Of a DNA stretch of 64,000 nucleotides, positions 26,001 to 36,312 are shown in pieces (within the stretch, counting starts at the first letter, position 1; each line of letters opens with the position of its first letter). The notes beneath the pieces were generated by a model. It made no database searches. It had not been told where the DNA came from and saw only the letters and a program-made list of their open reading frames with translations. Both the position numbers and the translations under genes were made by a program. The stretch is from the NCBI GenBank assembly GCA_964019415.1, contig OZ025871.1, positions 8,659,213 through 8,723,212 of the forward strand, read 5' to 3'. The stretch comes from Ianthella basta. Its lineage: Eukaryota > Porifera > Demospongiae > Verongiida > Ianthellidae.

Positions 26001-29000
26001 AGCTTCAACTTTTCTTCGTTGCTTTGGGAGAGTCCGCAAAGCATCGAATAGGAGAATACCTCACTCCACCACGCTGCAACAAATGTACACAAGCCAACAA
26101 CGTAAAGTGCTTCGTAGCTGAGCTAGATAAACCATGTACGCAACCCGCACAGTGCACAAATGAGAAACAGCAAGTTCGTGCGCTAACTCGTACGCAAGGT
26201 ACTCAAACTCACTGCAGCAGTGGGAACGCACTGTTTCACGCAGAACTGGAAGTCGAGCAGCGAGCGCAAAGAACCCTCAAAGGCCGAGAAGGTTGCAGAT
26301 GCCTCAATCACTTCACTGGCTTCTTAGAGTGTTGCTCCAGTGGCTTAACAAAAGGCAAAAACTTCACAGCACTCGTGAATTCAACAAAACTTAACAGCTG
26401 CTCTTCAGAGCTGCCGTCCTGGAAGAAGCCCGGCTTTCGAATAAGAGACCAGACACGCTAGGTGGGGTATATATCACTTATACCACGGCGCTTTGGTGTG
26501 TATGAATTTTAGACGCACTCGTGCGCCTAAAATCCATATACACCTCAGCGCCGTGGTATAACTAATACATAATCAAGCGTTAGCAAATTAGTCTGAAGTG
26601 CGCATGCATAAAACAATGCTATATATAGGTTATACCGAGATCCAAGGTGTCTATGGGATTTAGAACACCGTGAAAAACTGATTATTATAGAGGCCCATGT
26701 GCAAAGCGCAAGGGCCTCTATATTGGTTTCCAAGGTATAAGGTAGTTTCTAAGATATAAGGTGCTTACACTATGATACCAACCAACGTCAATACGGGGAA
26801 GGACCACGCTAGCCAGTTCTACCAAGAAATCATGACAAAGAGATAGCTGAGTAGTCAAACGGCAGCGTAAACTGCACTGAAATGACCCTGAGAGGCCCAG
26901 CTACCGTGAAATACCTTGGAACGTTAATTCTGCACCAAGCTGGTCGCAACTACATTGTCGAAGGTTTGCCTTAAAGCGCCAATAGCTGACAGAGGTGGTA
27001 TAGGTTGAATCAACGGTGGTATAAGTGAATCAGAGGAGGTATAAGCGATCTATAACACCTCCATTGGACCAATCAGATAACAGCAATCTGTTGCCTCATA
27101 GTCTAAGTTACACTTATATATACTGCAGTGCCCATGATAATCTTCCCGAGTCATATCTCTACACTTGTCCAGTGCTAGCAACTTCAGTAATCTTATCGTG
27201 AACAGGCTGGCATACAGTTCCATAATTAATCTATGAATGTGCACAAGGGAATCAATCATGTGTCGGAAAGATGGCTGAGACGCAAGATGACAAAGTAAGG
27301 GGTAGCAGCTAGACTAAACACGATCGAGTGTACCACCTGGCTCATCCAAAGGAGGGGCACACAAAAATTTAATAATGAGCAAGATAAAAGTCAGCCTACT
27401 GTCAATATCACCACAAAATGTTCCCTGGTATGTCTAGACCACCTCAAGCGCTTGAGCGCATGCTGTTGCCTACCACATGACAAAGAAGTGCCCTAAACCA
27501 GTGAAAAGAAGCTCTAGGATCACTAGATGCAGGCACCATCAGCAGTTACTCAAATCCTCTTTGTGCCATGCATAGGTGTATGTACTTCAGCCAATTCCAA
27601 TACTCCATAACTACACCTTTCCAAGCTTAGTGTTGGTAGTTGTGTGCCATAGTTGGATAAATGATATAAACAGCACACTGTTTAGGCACAAGTGAGTGTA
27701 AAATAAATGGAATGATAATTTCGTTTATCGTTTCTACACATAAAATGGTACTGTGTAAATGTACTCACTATTGTCTGACAGTTATCATCAAATGTAGAAT
27801 CTGTTGGCAATGTCTTCAGCTTAGCCTGAATTCTCTCTTTCTCTCCAGGTCCAATCACTGTCTCAGCTGCTCCTACAACAGAATGCCACGTACGAGGTTG
27901 ATCACCTGTTCCAGGAGTTCTGTGTAACCACAGAGCTAGGAGCTCCATTGCACATCTTTCTGCCCTCCGCTCATTGTACTCAACAGTGCTCAAGACCTCA
28001 GGCTGCACTCCCAAGGCATACCCCACCATCTTCCACTCTGCCGCCATAGTTGGGACAACGTGCTTCAGAAGATCAAAGAGGGATGGCTTGGCACCTACAG
28101 AACACACCAGATACAAACACATGGGGTAGAATAGGATATCAATGCAACATGACCATAGAGAATGGTCTAGTAACTAAATGCACATATTATGTACAGTATA
28201 TAGCAGGTAAACATGCAAATACCAACACTTAGGAACACATATGTGCTCATTATACAGAGCATTTGCAGATACAGACCATTACAAGCCTTCAAGAGGCTCA
28301 TTCAACCCCTGGCTATCCCACTGGACCAGCACACTGCTGAGCTGAACTGGCAGTCAGCTAAGGCAGGATCCCTACCTAAGTCAATGTACAGACCATAACT
28401 GCAATGACTTTCATGTACTGATACATGTCCACATTAGAACATAAAGTGTGGATGTTCTGTGTGTACTATGTTTAATATTTTTATCTGTTTAGTATTTGTA
28501 AAACACATACAGCTAGGTGGTGCAGTACTAATATATGCCTTAACTGTAATAGCTATGCATTGTATATATTGATGGGCTAAGACATCAGTCAAACAATTAA
28601 CAGAAACGAGTGGCAGTTTCTCTTAGTCACCGTGAGACGCAGAGCAGAATTGCTAGAGCAATACTGGATATACCGTGTTGCATTTGAGTGTGAACATTTA
28701 GTGGGTCATGTGACTTAGAGAGGAAAACTGCGTGTGCATACTAAGAGAGAGACTGGGTCAGTTTGCAAGTGAGCACACAAGACATGGTAGCGGAAGCAGG
28801 ATGGGGTCTGGTCTACGTCAGACTTGAAACATCCAGCCCAGGACCATACCAAGCATGATGATTAGATGCAATATCACACCATGAACCATTTTTAGGGGCT
28901 GCCGCAGGTAGCCCCTATATTGTTTTCAAATTGACGTTTTCATATGGCTTCATGTTACGAATATATATATACAGTGCAAGTTACAATATACACCACTAAT

Positions 29001-32000
29001 CTAAATTAAATAATATAATATAATATAATATAAATAAATAATTCCCTGGGAGTTTGACGGCCCTCATGAACATGTGCTAGGTATGGTGTTGAAGTATGGG
29101 AGATTTTAAGACTTTTAAATGAGACAGAATTTATAATTAGGTCTTCGTTCTTCTACAAGGAGGTTGCAAAATGCTAATATAAATGCGCATAGGAGAACAC
29201 TTAATGTATGGTGCATTTATATTGATGCATAGTGGTATCTTGTATAATAATGCAACTGGGCTCGTTGCGACGTGAAACTTGGTGGAGACGTCCAAGTGGT
29301 CCACCTTCCTATGTTATTAGTGGGATTTCTTAATTAGTCTCAAAATGGCCGACATATGTGAGGTGTAGGATTTATTCAACCAGCCAAGCCCGCTCAGTCC
29401 TGACACTTGGTGGACCTAGCCAGATAATCTAACTGTTCATGTCATTAGCAGGATTTCTTAATTAGTCGCAAAATCACCGAGAAAAGTGAGGTTCATTGCA
29501 CATCCCACCAACCCAGCCCCACTAAGTCATGATACTAAGTGGACATAGTTAGATGGCCCATTTGCACATGTCATTAGCAGGATTGCTTAACCCTTTAGGG
29601 CCCAAAGACGCAAATTTGCGTCAAATAATTGTATGCACTTAAGGCCCAATGACGCAGATTTGCGTCAAGACAAACTTTCCCTTCGTTTCGCTGCCAAGAA
29701 TTGAGGAATGGTACGAACTTTTCACAGCACGCCTAGTAGTCACTTGGCCATCATTTCGGACTCTCGCCGTCTCTTCTGGTCGTTCTCGCGCTGCGCAATC
29801 AAGCGCCGAACGTTTTGCGAAGTTACGCACCATTTTGGTGTGTGACCAGAAAGCTACCACATACCACGTAGCGACAAGAACGAATGCAGTCGGCTGTTGA
29901 ACAAATAGTCCAGCAGCTAGAGCGGCTCCTAGGTCCTTTTCTGGGTCATAGAAGGGCCAGCAAGTAAAATACAAGTGTTCGCTTACCGTTCTCGTCTTCT
30001 TCGGCTGCACACGCTTGCGAAGATTCTAGAGCTGGGCCACGAACACTTCATAGCCTTTCTAGGAAACAGCACCATGGAATGCAACACCCAAAGTCAACAT
30101 TTTGCGCGTAAAAAGCCAGGAAAGCCACAGAAAAGCAAAAGTACGGGGCTTGTACATAGCCACCATTTTTATGTTGGGCTTACAGTGCACGAGCGCGACG
30201 TTTAAAATTGGGTCCTAATGGGTTAATTAGTCACAAAATGGAGGCGGCGTTTTGAACAATCACATTTTGACACCAATTTGTAGGAATTTGCCATTATGCT
30301 GGAGCAGAGCAGCTCCCACATGTACACTTGCTCACAACTATCCAGCCACAATATACAGCTACTATACCACCACATAGATAAATACAACCGCCATCACCAC
30401 CACCACAGTGGAAGTTACAATGAGCATTATAGTATATTATGTGCTAGAGCTGCAAGAAAACAGACCACCACATCAAGCGCTGCTACCACATACTACCACC
30501 ACCACACAGTGCAAGTTACAATATTATGGCCACCACATGCATTCCTAGATGAAAATGACCGCCACCACCACCACCACACAGTGCAAGTTACAGTGCATGC
30601 ATTCAGTATATGCACCATTGCTCTAGAATAAACACTACCACCACCACCACACAGTGCAAGTTACAATATCGCAGCCACCACCACCTGTGCCAGTAGAGTA
30701 TGTGTGCTAGTTGGTCATAGAAAAAGATCACCACCAGTGCAAGTTACAGTAGCCACCACCACATGTGCCAGTAGAGTATCTGAGCTAGTTAATCATAGAA
30801 AAAGACCACCAGTGCAAGTTACAGTGTCACTGGGCCAGCACACGCACCATTCGCACCACCACATGTGCCAGAAAGTAAATGCGCTCAATGGCTGAAGAAA
30901 AAGACCACCAGCGCAAGTTACAGCCGGTCAGAACCTGCACCGCTGCCATTGGAGTGCATGCTGCAGCAAGCAAATGTAACTTGCCTAAGGGCATGCCATT
31001 GAATTTCTTCTCACGCACCCTCAATTCAATGGCATGACCTTAGGCAAGATTACATTTGCTTGCTGCAGCGTGCACTCCAATGGCAGCGGTGCAGGTTCTG
31101 ACCGGCTGTAACTTGCGCTGGTGGTCTTTTTCTTCAGCCATTGAGCGCATTTACTTTCTGGCACATGTGGTGGTGCGAATGGTGCGTGTGCTGGCCCAGT
31201 GCCACTGTAACTTGCACTGGTGGTCTATTTCTATGATTAACTAGCGCAGATACTCTACTGGCACATGTGGTGGTGGCTACTGTAACTTGCACTGGTGGTG
31301 GCCTTTTTCTATGACCAACTAGCACACATACTCTACTGGCACAGGTGGTGGTGGCTGCGATATTGTAACTTGCACTGTGTGGTGGTGGTGGTGGTGTTTT
31401 TTCTAGAGCAATGGCGCATATACTGAATGCATGCACTGTAACTTGCACTGTGTGGTGGTGGTGGTATATATATATATATATATATATATAATATGCCAAC
31501 CTACAGTTGTACGTCAATGCTTACATTTATATTGAATGTATTGGGCGAAGTATTGGGTATAGGGAATTTATATTGTCAGCCATTAACTTTTATTCGGCCG
31601 GAAGTGGACCGTGTGCGAGGCCAAGGGACTTTGAAAACCGGCTTCTAAGCGACGTCTTAGCGAACTTTGGACGTTTTCTTCCACCTCTGATCCTGGAACA
31701 GACTCTTACAGCACTTCTGGCTGACGGGCAAAGACACAGCTTCGAGACAGCGCCCAACAGGTCATCGACTTCGCCCGTGCCTTCTTCGATAATGTCCGGG
31801 CCGCCTCGGAGGACTTCACTCCACTGCCCGGTACACATGAAAGGAGCTATGTAGAAACTGGTGAGCGCAGTGATATGTACACGCTAACATTCTTCAACCG
31901 TTTCTAGCGTTGAAAAGCATAACTCGCACGGTTGCCCTTCTAAATACTCTTCAGAACCTGGCCCGCGCGTACTGCGCTGTAGCAAATGTACGTAGCTTTT

Positions 32001-32201
32001 GCCATCACAGAACACTAGCTACTCTGGCGACTGTGGGTTACTTGGTACATTATGTTTCTGTAATTACTCACTGTAAATGCATGTGATATAAGCAGTTATG
32101 TGTCTGTCTTTGCTGAAAATTTGTGTGTGTGTGCGTGTGTGTGTAGGTGGTGTGTGTGTGTGGTGTGTGTGTATGTGGTGTGTGTGTGTGGTGTGTGTGT
32201 G

Positions 32202-32233
<32 letters not shown>

Positions 32234-32709
32234 GTGTGTGTGTGTGTGCTGAGGTTACTGAGGTATGACACAATGTCATGTTTACCTATTGTGAGTGACA
32301 GAGCTGCGACCGAAGGGAGCAAGTATTTCGAGTTGGGGCGGCAGCCCCATGAGTTTTTAACTCGAAATACTTGTTTGTTACTTTAGGCACACCATAAAGC
32401 TGCCAGCTATATTGGCACATGCACTAGCTAGCTATATCCTTCTACTCCCCACAATTCACCTGTGTCCACTGGTCCAGGGTTGAGCTCCACATCCCCACTC
32501 TGAATGAGGAGGAGTCGGGGAGGCATTGCACAAGCTAACATGAGCAGGTAAAGAAGTGGAAGTACCCCTCTCTTCACCGCATGCGTGTTGGACCTGGAGG
32601 ACGAGGGAGCAGCTGTCATCTTCGCTCCTCCTCTTTTCAACAACCACCTCATTCGACTGCAGTTGAACAGCCCAACAGACACGCGCCACTGCTGGGCAGA
32701 GATGGGCAT
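14326..32709 (-). CDS. NLR1: 2A leader - DEATH - NACHT - LRR receptor
   Basis: Exons, minus strand: leader 32709-32460; DEATH-like 28094-27769; NACHT 23396-21785; 20755-20672; 20236-20109; 19099-18895; 18730-18606; 17403-17305; 14554-14326. All junctions are GT-AG and the phases agree (1,0,1,1,0,1,0,0), which is why I join them. The leader ends in GDVELNPGP and is annotated separately. The DEATH-like domain (AAEWKMVGYALGVQPEVLS) should recruit partners. NACHT has Walker A GAPGVGKST, Walker B LFILDGFDELP and an MTSRS sensor-type motif, so it is likely an ATP-driven oligomerising immune sensor. LRR-like exons read NKLTISDGYEVDLPKQ and MSRLEMLVLGM. The 3' terminal exon after 14326 is unresolved, so the CDS is partial. 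Introns carry a RecQ MITE, a LINE fragment, a piggyBac MITE and a foldback element. No nonsense codon was seen in the exons. Confidence 0.8.
14690..16973 (-). pseudogene. RTE-like LINE fragment, 3' truncated, in NLR1 intron
   Basis: The 5' part (about 16973-16430) is a basic, Arg-rich open region, possibly ORF1-like. The endonuclease (16330-15562) reads GTWNVRLLQG, LAVTETHLP, LLGDFNASLG and NHRLVVVTL, the pattern of APE-type endonucleases, although the usual DH-type start of one motif reads LKDYVLV. Next come a basic helical linker (15525-15325) and the N-terminal part of a reverse transcriptase (15276-14690: GKAAGQDEVEAELLKKGG, VPQEWKDATLIPVHKK). The sequence stops there, so the catalytic YADD region and 3' end are missing. 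Frame shifts occur at about 15560 and 15300. The 5' end abuts a (CA)n array. It cannot move by itself. Confidence 0.75.
16979..17050 (+). repeat. (CA)n microsatellite at LINE 5' end
   Basis: About 72 bp of CA, directly beside the start of the LINE fragment. Confidence 0.95.
17677..18405 (+). mobile_element. 729-bp TIR element carrying a RecQ helicase fragment
   Basis: The ends are TAGCCTTGTCCCCAGG and, inverted, TAGCCTCGTCCCCAGG. Both are flanked directly by AGAACACAC (17668-17676 and 18406-18414), a 9-bp target duplication. The interior frame at 17749-18228 reads LKQEQLTAIHYLYQRKDVF then WLPTGFGK, a RecQ-type motif 0 and Walker A (the usual KS is KL here). It then diverges, so only the first helicase motifs remain. 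I infer a non-autonomous deletion derivative of a larger RecQ-carrying transposon. It lies in the NLR1 intron between exons 18606 and 17403. Confidence 0.75.
21060..21745 (+). repeat. Interspersed repeat inserted in NLR1 intron
   Basis: It runs from ATCCCGTTACCATGGTAACG to GCTGACCAAGAGGTGTCTC. NLR2 has no counterpart: there the flanks (CAGATCGTGTTTTAC and ACCAATTTAAATACATTTG) are contiguous at 59600-59665. Segments recur inverted at 25020-25880, and partly at 23880-24070 and 54240-54400. No coding function is seen. It starts just after the NACHT exon donor, so it does not break the coding sequence. Confidence 0.6.
21785..23396 (-). CDS. NLR1 NACHT exon (part of NLR1)
   Basis: Starts after ..GGTACACAG (VESFFSRMREHYSSM), in phase 0 with the DEATH exon, and ends at G/GTGAGG in phase 1. 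Motifs in order: IISGAPGVGKSTLARKVCQ (Walker A), LLVELRKLL, VLFILDGFDELPPHLR (Walker B with the extended acidic DEL), VVMTSRS, then the conserved IRGLCSIPVVLSIICQVFL helical block and HLTVQEFLAAVYVSLL (the winged-helix/HD2-type motif of NACHT proteins). It is about 75-80 percent identical by eye to the NLR2 exon, and all nucleotide-binding residues are kept. Confidence 0.9.
24073..25016 (+). mobile_element. Tc1/mariner-type element with HTH remnant
   Basis: Long inverted ends TACGGTATGTGACAATATAA at both sides, with TA at each tip as in Tc1/mariner. Inside are four 53-bp tandem units (24100-24311, TTCCGTTTCTACGCAAGGGT type). A frame at 24406-24750 reads LMGHKAPTICRLLREGG, GIHKFLQKYKETRSI and GCGRPTKMTPAVKALVE, the N-terminal helix-turn-helix pair of a Tc1-like transposase. 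The DDE catalytic part is absent. Non-autonomous. Lies in an NLR1 intron. Confidence 0.75.
24100..24311 (+). repeat. Four 53-bp tandem repeats in the mariner-type element
   Basis: ACGCAAGGGTCGAA recurs at 24121, 24174, 24227 and 24280, an exact 53-bp period. Confidence 0.9.
25020..25880. repeat. Composite foldback repeat
   Basis: Arms of about 60 bp (25064-25125 and 25549-25616) are inverted copies containing GAAACTGCAGCTGC and TATAGACCACGG. The segment 25128-25200 is an inverted copy of 21600-21680. Same family as the NLR1 intron insert at 21060-21745. Confidence 0.6.
25630..25790 (+). repeat. 54-bp tandem repeat, about three units
   Basis: GCTGCGCGTGCCATGCCCAT starts at 25670 and again at 25724. 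Each unit contains a CTCTAAAT/ATTTAGAG palindrome. Because 54 is a multiple of three, the minus strand stays open; this is not evidence of coding. Confidence 0.85.
26479..26562. repeat. Near-perfect palindrome
   Basis: Arms of about 38 bp: ATACCACGGCGCTTTGGTGT and its inverted copy ending CGCCGTGGTAT, with TTTTAGACGCAC/GTGCGCCTAAAA at the centre. Confidence 0.8.
26700..27680. other. NLR1 intron, no further feature
   Basis: Non-coding by inspection; no exon joinable to the flanking phases was found. Confidence 0.4.
27769..28094 (-). CDS. NLR1 DEATH-like domain exon (part of NLR1)
   Basis: The exon starts after ..CTGTAG and, with the G carried from the leader exon, gives G-AKPSLFDLLKHV. The fold-like pattern is AAEWKMVGYALGVQPEVLS, then ERRAERCAMELLALWL and GDQPRTWHSVVGAAE. 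This is the spacing of a six-helix death domain (helix 2 with EW, helix 3 to 4 LGL-like, helix 5 with the terminal W). A linker, KERIQAKLKTLPT, follows. The exon ends at ATA/GTGAGT in phase 0. NLR2 has a CARD-like exon at this position instead. Confidence 0.75.
28890..29590 (+). repeat. Three imperfect direct repeats, about 126-131 bp
   Basis: Units contain ATTAGCAGGATTTCTTAATT (near 29314, 29440 and 29571) followed by AGTC-CAAAAT and AAGTGAGGT. The third is split by the piggyBac-type MITE. At 28894-28916 there is also a GGGGCTGCCGCAGGTAGCCCC hairpin. Confidence 0.65.
29591..30222 (+). mobile_element. piggyBac-type MITE, copy 2, flanked by TTAA
   Basis: The 632-bp element has TTAA at 29587-29590 and 30223-30226. 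Left end CCCTTTAGGGCCCAAAGACG, right end GGGTCCTAATGGG. Internal palindrome ACGCAAATTTGCGT near the left end. High identity to 10132-10765 in the opposite orientation. No transposase domain recognised. Confidence 0.8.
30561..31465. mobile_element. Foldback element 1, about 440-bp inverted arms
   Basis: The arms 30561-31004 and 31018-31465 are inverted copies with a centre near 31011 (CCATTGAATT...AATTCAATGG). Each arm holds repeated sub-units ending in CACCAGTGCAAGTTACA or a variant, spaced about 70-100 bp. No open frame of note. The structure is that of a foldback-type transposon. It lies in the first intron of NLR1. Confidence 0.8.
31570..31988 (+). CDS. Possible small plus-strand gene, two exons, unknown
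   Basis: A frame ending AQQVIDFARAFFDNVRAA then ERSYVET at 31859 (G/GTGAGC) joins in phase to a second exon after TTTCTAG at 31908-31986: ALKSITRTVALLNTLQNLA, RAYCAVAN, donor GTACGT. The sequence looks helical. No start codon could be fixed: this frame has a stop at 31722, and the adjacent frame (LEQTLTALLADGQ) would have to join by a shift. Opposite strand to NLR1, in its first intron. Unknown family; may be a relic. Confidence 0.3.
32121..32250 (+). repeat. (GT)n microsatellite, interrupted
   Basis: About 130 bp GT with GTGGT interruptions. Confidence 0.95.
32460..32709 (-). CDS. NLR1 leader exon with 2A-like peptide (part of NLR1)
   Basis: ATG at 32709 (MPISAQQWRVSVGLF) opens 83 codons. 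A Ser/Lys-rich stretch is followed by a hydrophobic run, LPLLYLLMLACAMPP, then LLLIQSGDVELNPGP and VDT, ending at G/GTGAAT in phase 1. GDVELNPGP fits the D-V/I-E-x-N-P-G-P consensus of 2A-type ribosome skipping, where the Gly-Pro bond is not made. Comparable signal-plus-2A leaders are known in sea urchin NLR-like proteins. Expected result: a free hydrophobic leader peptide and an NLR starting with Pro, or an unsplit, membrane-routed form. NLR2 carries the same motif unchanged. Confidence 0.85.
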
Positions 32710-32999
32710 CTTGCCTGAACACACAGGGAAGGAGGGAGGTAGTTAGCTATAGTGAAAGGGAAGATACCACAATATCAACTCTACACCACATTCAAACACA
32801 CTAACAAACAACCCTCCTCAATACTTTAATTGAGGTCAGATCAGATGAACGAAACAGACATGTACTCACGCTGTGACTAGCTCAAAGAGAAGGAAAGTAG
32901 TCAAGAAATTGACAAGGCCAGCGACTACTGAAGAGTCATGAACTTGGATTCGACGCACGAGATAGGAGTTCCTGTGATGTACATACGGGGTGGGCTACA

Positions 33000-33600
33000 A
33001 TTTATATGTGAGTATTAGCCTATTTGACATGTACTAAATATTCATATTGCTACAATGGCGTCACTTGTATGGCCTTGTTCCTCCGCGTGCAGCACGGAAG
33101 GCACCTCGCTCCACTCTGGTGTCAGTTACGACACACGCCACTCCAGTGCTGGCCTATAGCCGTGAGGGCTCCGCCAGATCAAACGAGGGAAGCGACAGCG
33201 AGCGCGTGTCCGTTTCAAGAGACACGTTCCACCAGCGGCCGCGGGTTGGTAGCTACGGCTCGACTGCGTACGAACTGGACAAATGAGCACCTCGTGAGGT
33301 GAGAGCCGCTGGGGAAGATGGGCTGTGTAGAGCGTGGTGGTATGTAGAGTATCAGTAGCGAGAGGTAGCCGTGATGAGCGGGCTTGTCCTAGCTAGTGAA
33401 GAATCTCCTTCGAGTTCACTCCGCTAGCCGTGTCCCTTTTAGCAAGAGAGTACTGAGTGCATTTGTTGGAGGGCAGGCTGCTGTGACGTTACTGTCGCGC
33501 GGCATCTTCCTCTCCCTCACTGCTTTATGTTCTGTGCTGGGCCCTTCCTAGAACCGTCACCTTCCTGACTGGTGAACTACTTGTTGGAGGAGTTCACCTT
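33000..33600 (+). promoter_or_regulatory. Duplicated upstream region of NLR1, probable bidirectional promoter
   Basis: Highly similar to 63420-64000 over about 550 bp, including CCAGCGGCCGCGGGTTG, CCTAGCTAGTGAAGAATCTC and TCGAGTTCACTCCGCTAGCC. It is relatively GC-rich (CpG present) against an AT-rich background and lies between the minus-strand NLR leader and the plus-strand myosin-like exons. A frame of about 79 codons (33047-33286, ending ...YELDK) is open in the same register in the other copy, so a short upstream exon is possible. Confidence 0.45.
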
Positions 33601-33624
33601 GGACTACAGCTATGTGACATGGGG

Positions 33625-33796
<172 letters not shown>

Positions 33797-34832
33797 GTGC
33801 ATGTGCAAACTCCATCCCTTTTGCACCCTTGGGTGCTATTATTGTGTGTCAATGAAATTGTGGTCACCCCCACTTTGTGTAACTCAGTTGTGCCAACACA
33901 CTCTCCTTGTACTGTAAACATGAGCACAGACTGACACATGTGATGTCATGCTATTGACCACATTACCCTATCCATCATTCGCAGTCAGTGTAGAAAGGCG
34001 TTCACATTTCACGCTTGTACAGCCCTCTCCTTCCCTCCTTGCAGTGCTGTAATGCCAATACAGACCTGTGAAAATGGCAAAGTCAGTCCAAGTCTTTTTA
34101 TCCCAGAATGGTCAGATACACCCGCACTTAGAAGACTCATGCACCATCATTGTAAGCACAGAAACCACTGCTCAAGAGTTCATCCAGCTGTCTCTGCAGC
34201 AGCTCCAAGTGTACGAAGACACTTCGTTTTACGAACTGAGGGAGCAGTTCACCACGGAGCCCTCCAACCCCGGGCGAGTGCTCTCCAAGGACGAGAGGCC
34301 GGTCACAATCCAGAAAAAGTGGCAGGAGAGAAAGTGGAGGGGAGACATGAAGCTCTGTCTACAAAGATGCTGAGGCCGCCACTATGGCGAGACTGCTGCG
34401 GAGCCTCTCTCCCGATGTCGACAACCACCTCACCGACGACATGTGCAACCTAACAGAGCTCTCAGAGTCAACCATGTTGAAGACACTGCGGACACGCTTC
34501 GAACACAGCAAGATCTACACATACGTGGGCTCCATCCTCATCGCCGTCAACCCCTACTTCTTCTATCCCATCTACAACCCAACCTACATACAAGAGTATC
34601 AGTCCGTCAAGTTGGGTGAACTTCCACCCCACATCTTTGACATTGCTGATGACACTTACAATTCCATGCTCTCAGACAAGCTGGACCAGTCTGTCATTAT
34701 CAGTGGAGAGTCGGGAGCGGGGAAGACCGAGTCCACCAAGTTCCTCCTACATCACATTCTGAACCTGTTGGCTAAGTTTGAGGAGGGTAGCACGCTGGAG
34801 ATGATCACACTCGGCACTGGACCTGTTTGGAG

Positions 34833-34966
<134 letters not shown>

Positions 34967-35104
34967 AGCCCCAGGGGAGGGAGTGTCCTCGGGTGCAGCA
35001 GTACACAGACCACAAGGTAATAGCCATGAAACAGGAGTCAGGATAACACGATACAGGCAACCACTTTGTCACCATATAAGGTAACACAAAGTACAAGTGT
35101 GTAC

Positions 35105-35263
<159 letters not shown>

Positions 35264-35309
35264 ATGTACGTCTTGTATTGTACATGTACAGTACATACAG
35301 ATATACGTG

Positions 35310-35417
35310 TGCACTCCTCTCTCACTCCTCCCCTCCCCCACCCCTCCCCTCCCCACCCTTTCCCTCCCGTCCCCACCCTTTCCCTCCCCCACCCCTCCCC
35401 TTCCCTCCCCACCTACA
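35310..35417 (+). repeat. Pyrimidine-rich tract before exon B
   Basis: CCCTCCCC-type repeats leading into the acceptor CTACAG; low complexity. Confidence 0.7.
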
Positions 35418-35616
35418 GGAACTACCACATCTTCTACTACTTGTTGGCCGGTGCCAGCCCCTCCCTCCGCCGTCAGCTCTCCCTCCAGTGTGTTAAGGAC
35501 TACCACTACCTCTCCTAAGGAGTGGTGCCTCTGGAGAAAATGTGTGAAGTGGATGAGTTTCACTGACTTTGTAGGTCACTGGCCTTGCTGGGACTGGAGG
35601 AGGAGCTGCAGAACAG

Positions 35617-35663
35617 GTGTTTGTGTGTGTGTGTGTGTGTGCGTGTGTGTGTGGTGTGTGTGT

Positions 35664-35749
<86 letters not shown>

Positions 35750-35780
35750 CATGTGTGTGTGTGCGTGCGTGTGTGTCATG
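35617..35780 (+). repeat. (GT)n microsatellite starting at a splice donor
   Basis: Begins at the donor of myosin-like exon B (CAG/GTGTTTGTGTG). Confidence 0.95.
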
Positions 35781-36239
35781 TGAGTCCATGTGTGGTGTGT
35801 TCAGTGCATATGTGTGTCTGCAGGCCTATACAAACATGTGTACTCACTGGCGAGAGCTAGTGTAGTGTGTGAGAGGCGAAGTAGAGACAACATGTTGTGC
35901 AGTGTGTTATGTGTTCTTTCTTTCTGTAAGCACCTCACTCCTTGTATCCATTAGAACCCGCCACTTTCTAGTGCCAACGCAGTTTCTCACACACAGACTA
36001 AACACCACTCCAACATGTGTACAACAGTAACCATTAGTCTTGGACACAGTGTACTTCCCTCACTTTTGACAGTTGAAGTGAAAATGGTATTGAAAACATT
36101 GTTCTTTGTCTGCATTGAGCCTTCTTCAGTATTGAATGTAGTGATGACTCTAGAGTTGAGTGATTCAGCTCTCTCACTCAACTGCCAGTAAACATGACCT
36201 CTCGCATGTACTAAACATTTAATACAGTGTATGTATGTT

Positions 36240-36312
36240 GTGTACACACATACACACACACACACACGCACACGCACGCACGCACGCACACACACGTACG
36301 TACACACACGCA
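36240..36312 (+). repeat. (CA)n microsatellite
   Basis: CA array with CG and GTA interruptions. Confidence 0.9.

Noticed and set aside
25583..26092. 169-codon frame with three VRAYALN repeats
   Set aside because: Created by the 54-bp tandem repeat; overlaps repeat-family sequence.
29639..30010. 123-codon frame in the piggyBac-type MITE as a transposase
   Set aside because: No DDE transposase motif; both strands are equally open in this CG-rich block.
30296..31517. His-rich frames in the foldback arms
   Set aside because: Come from CCACCAC tracts of the foldback repeat; not conserved as protein.
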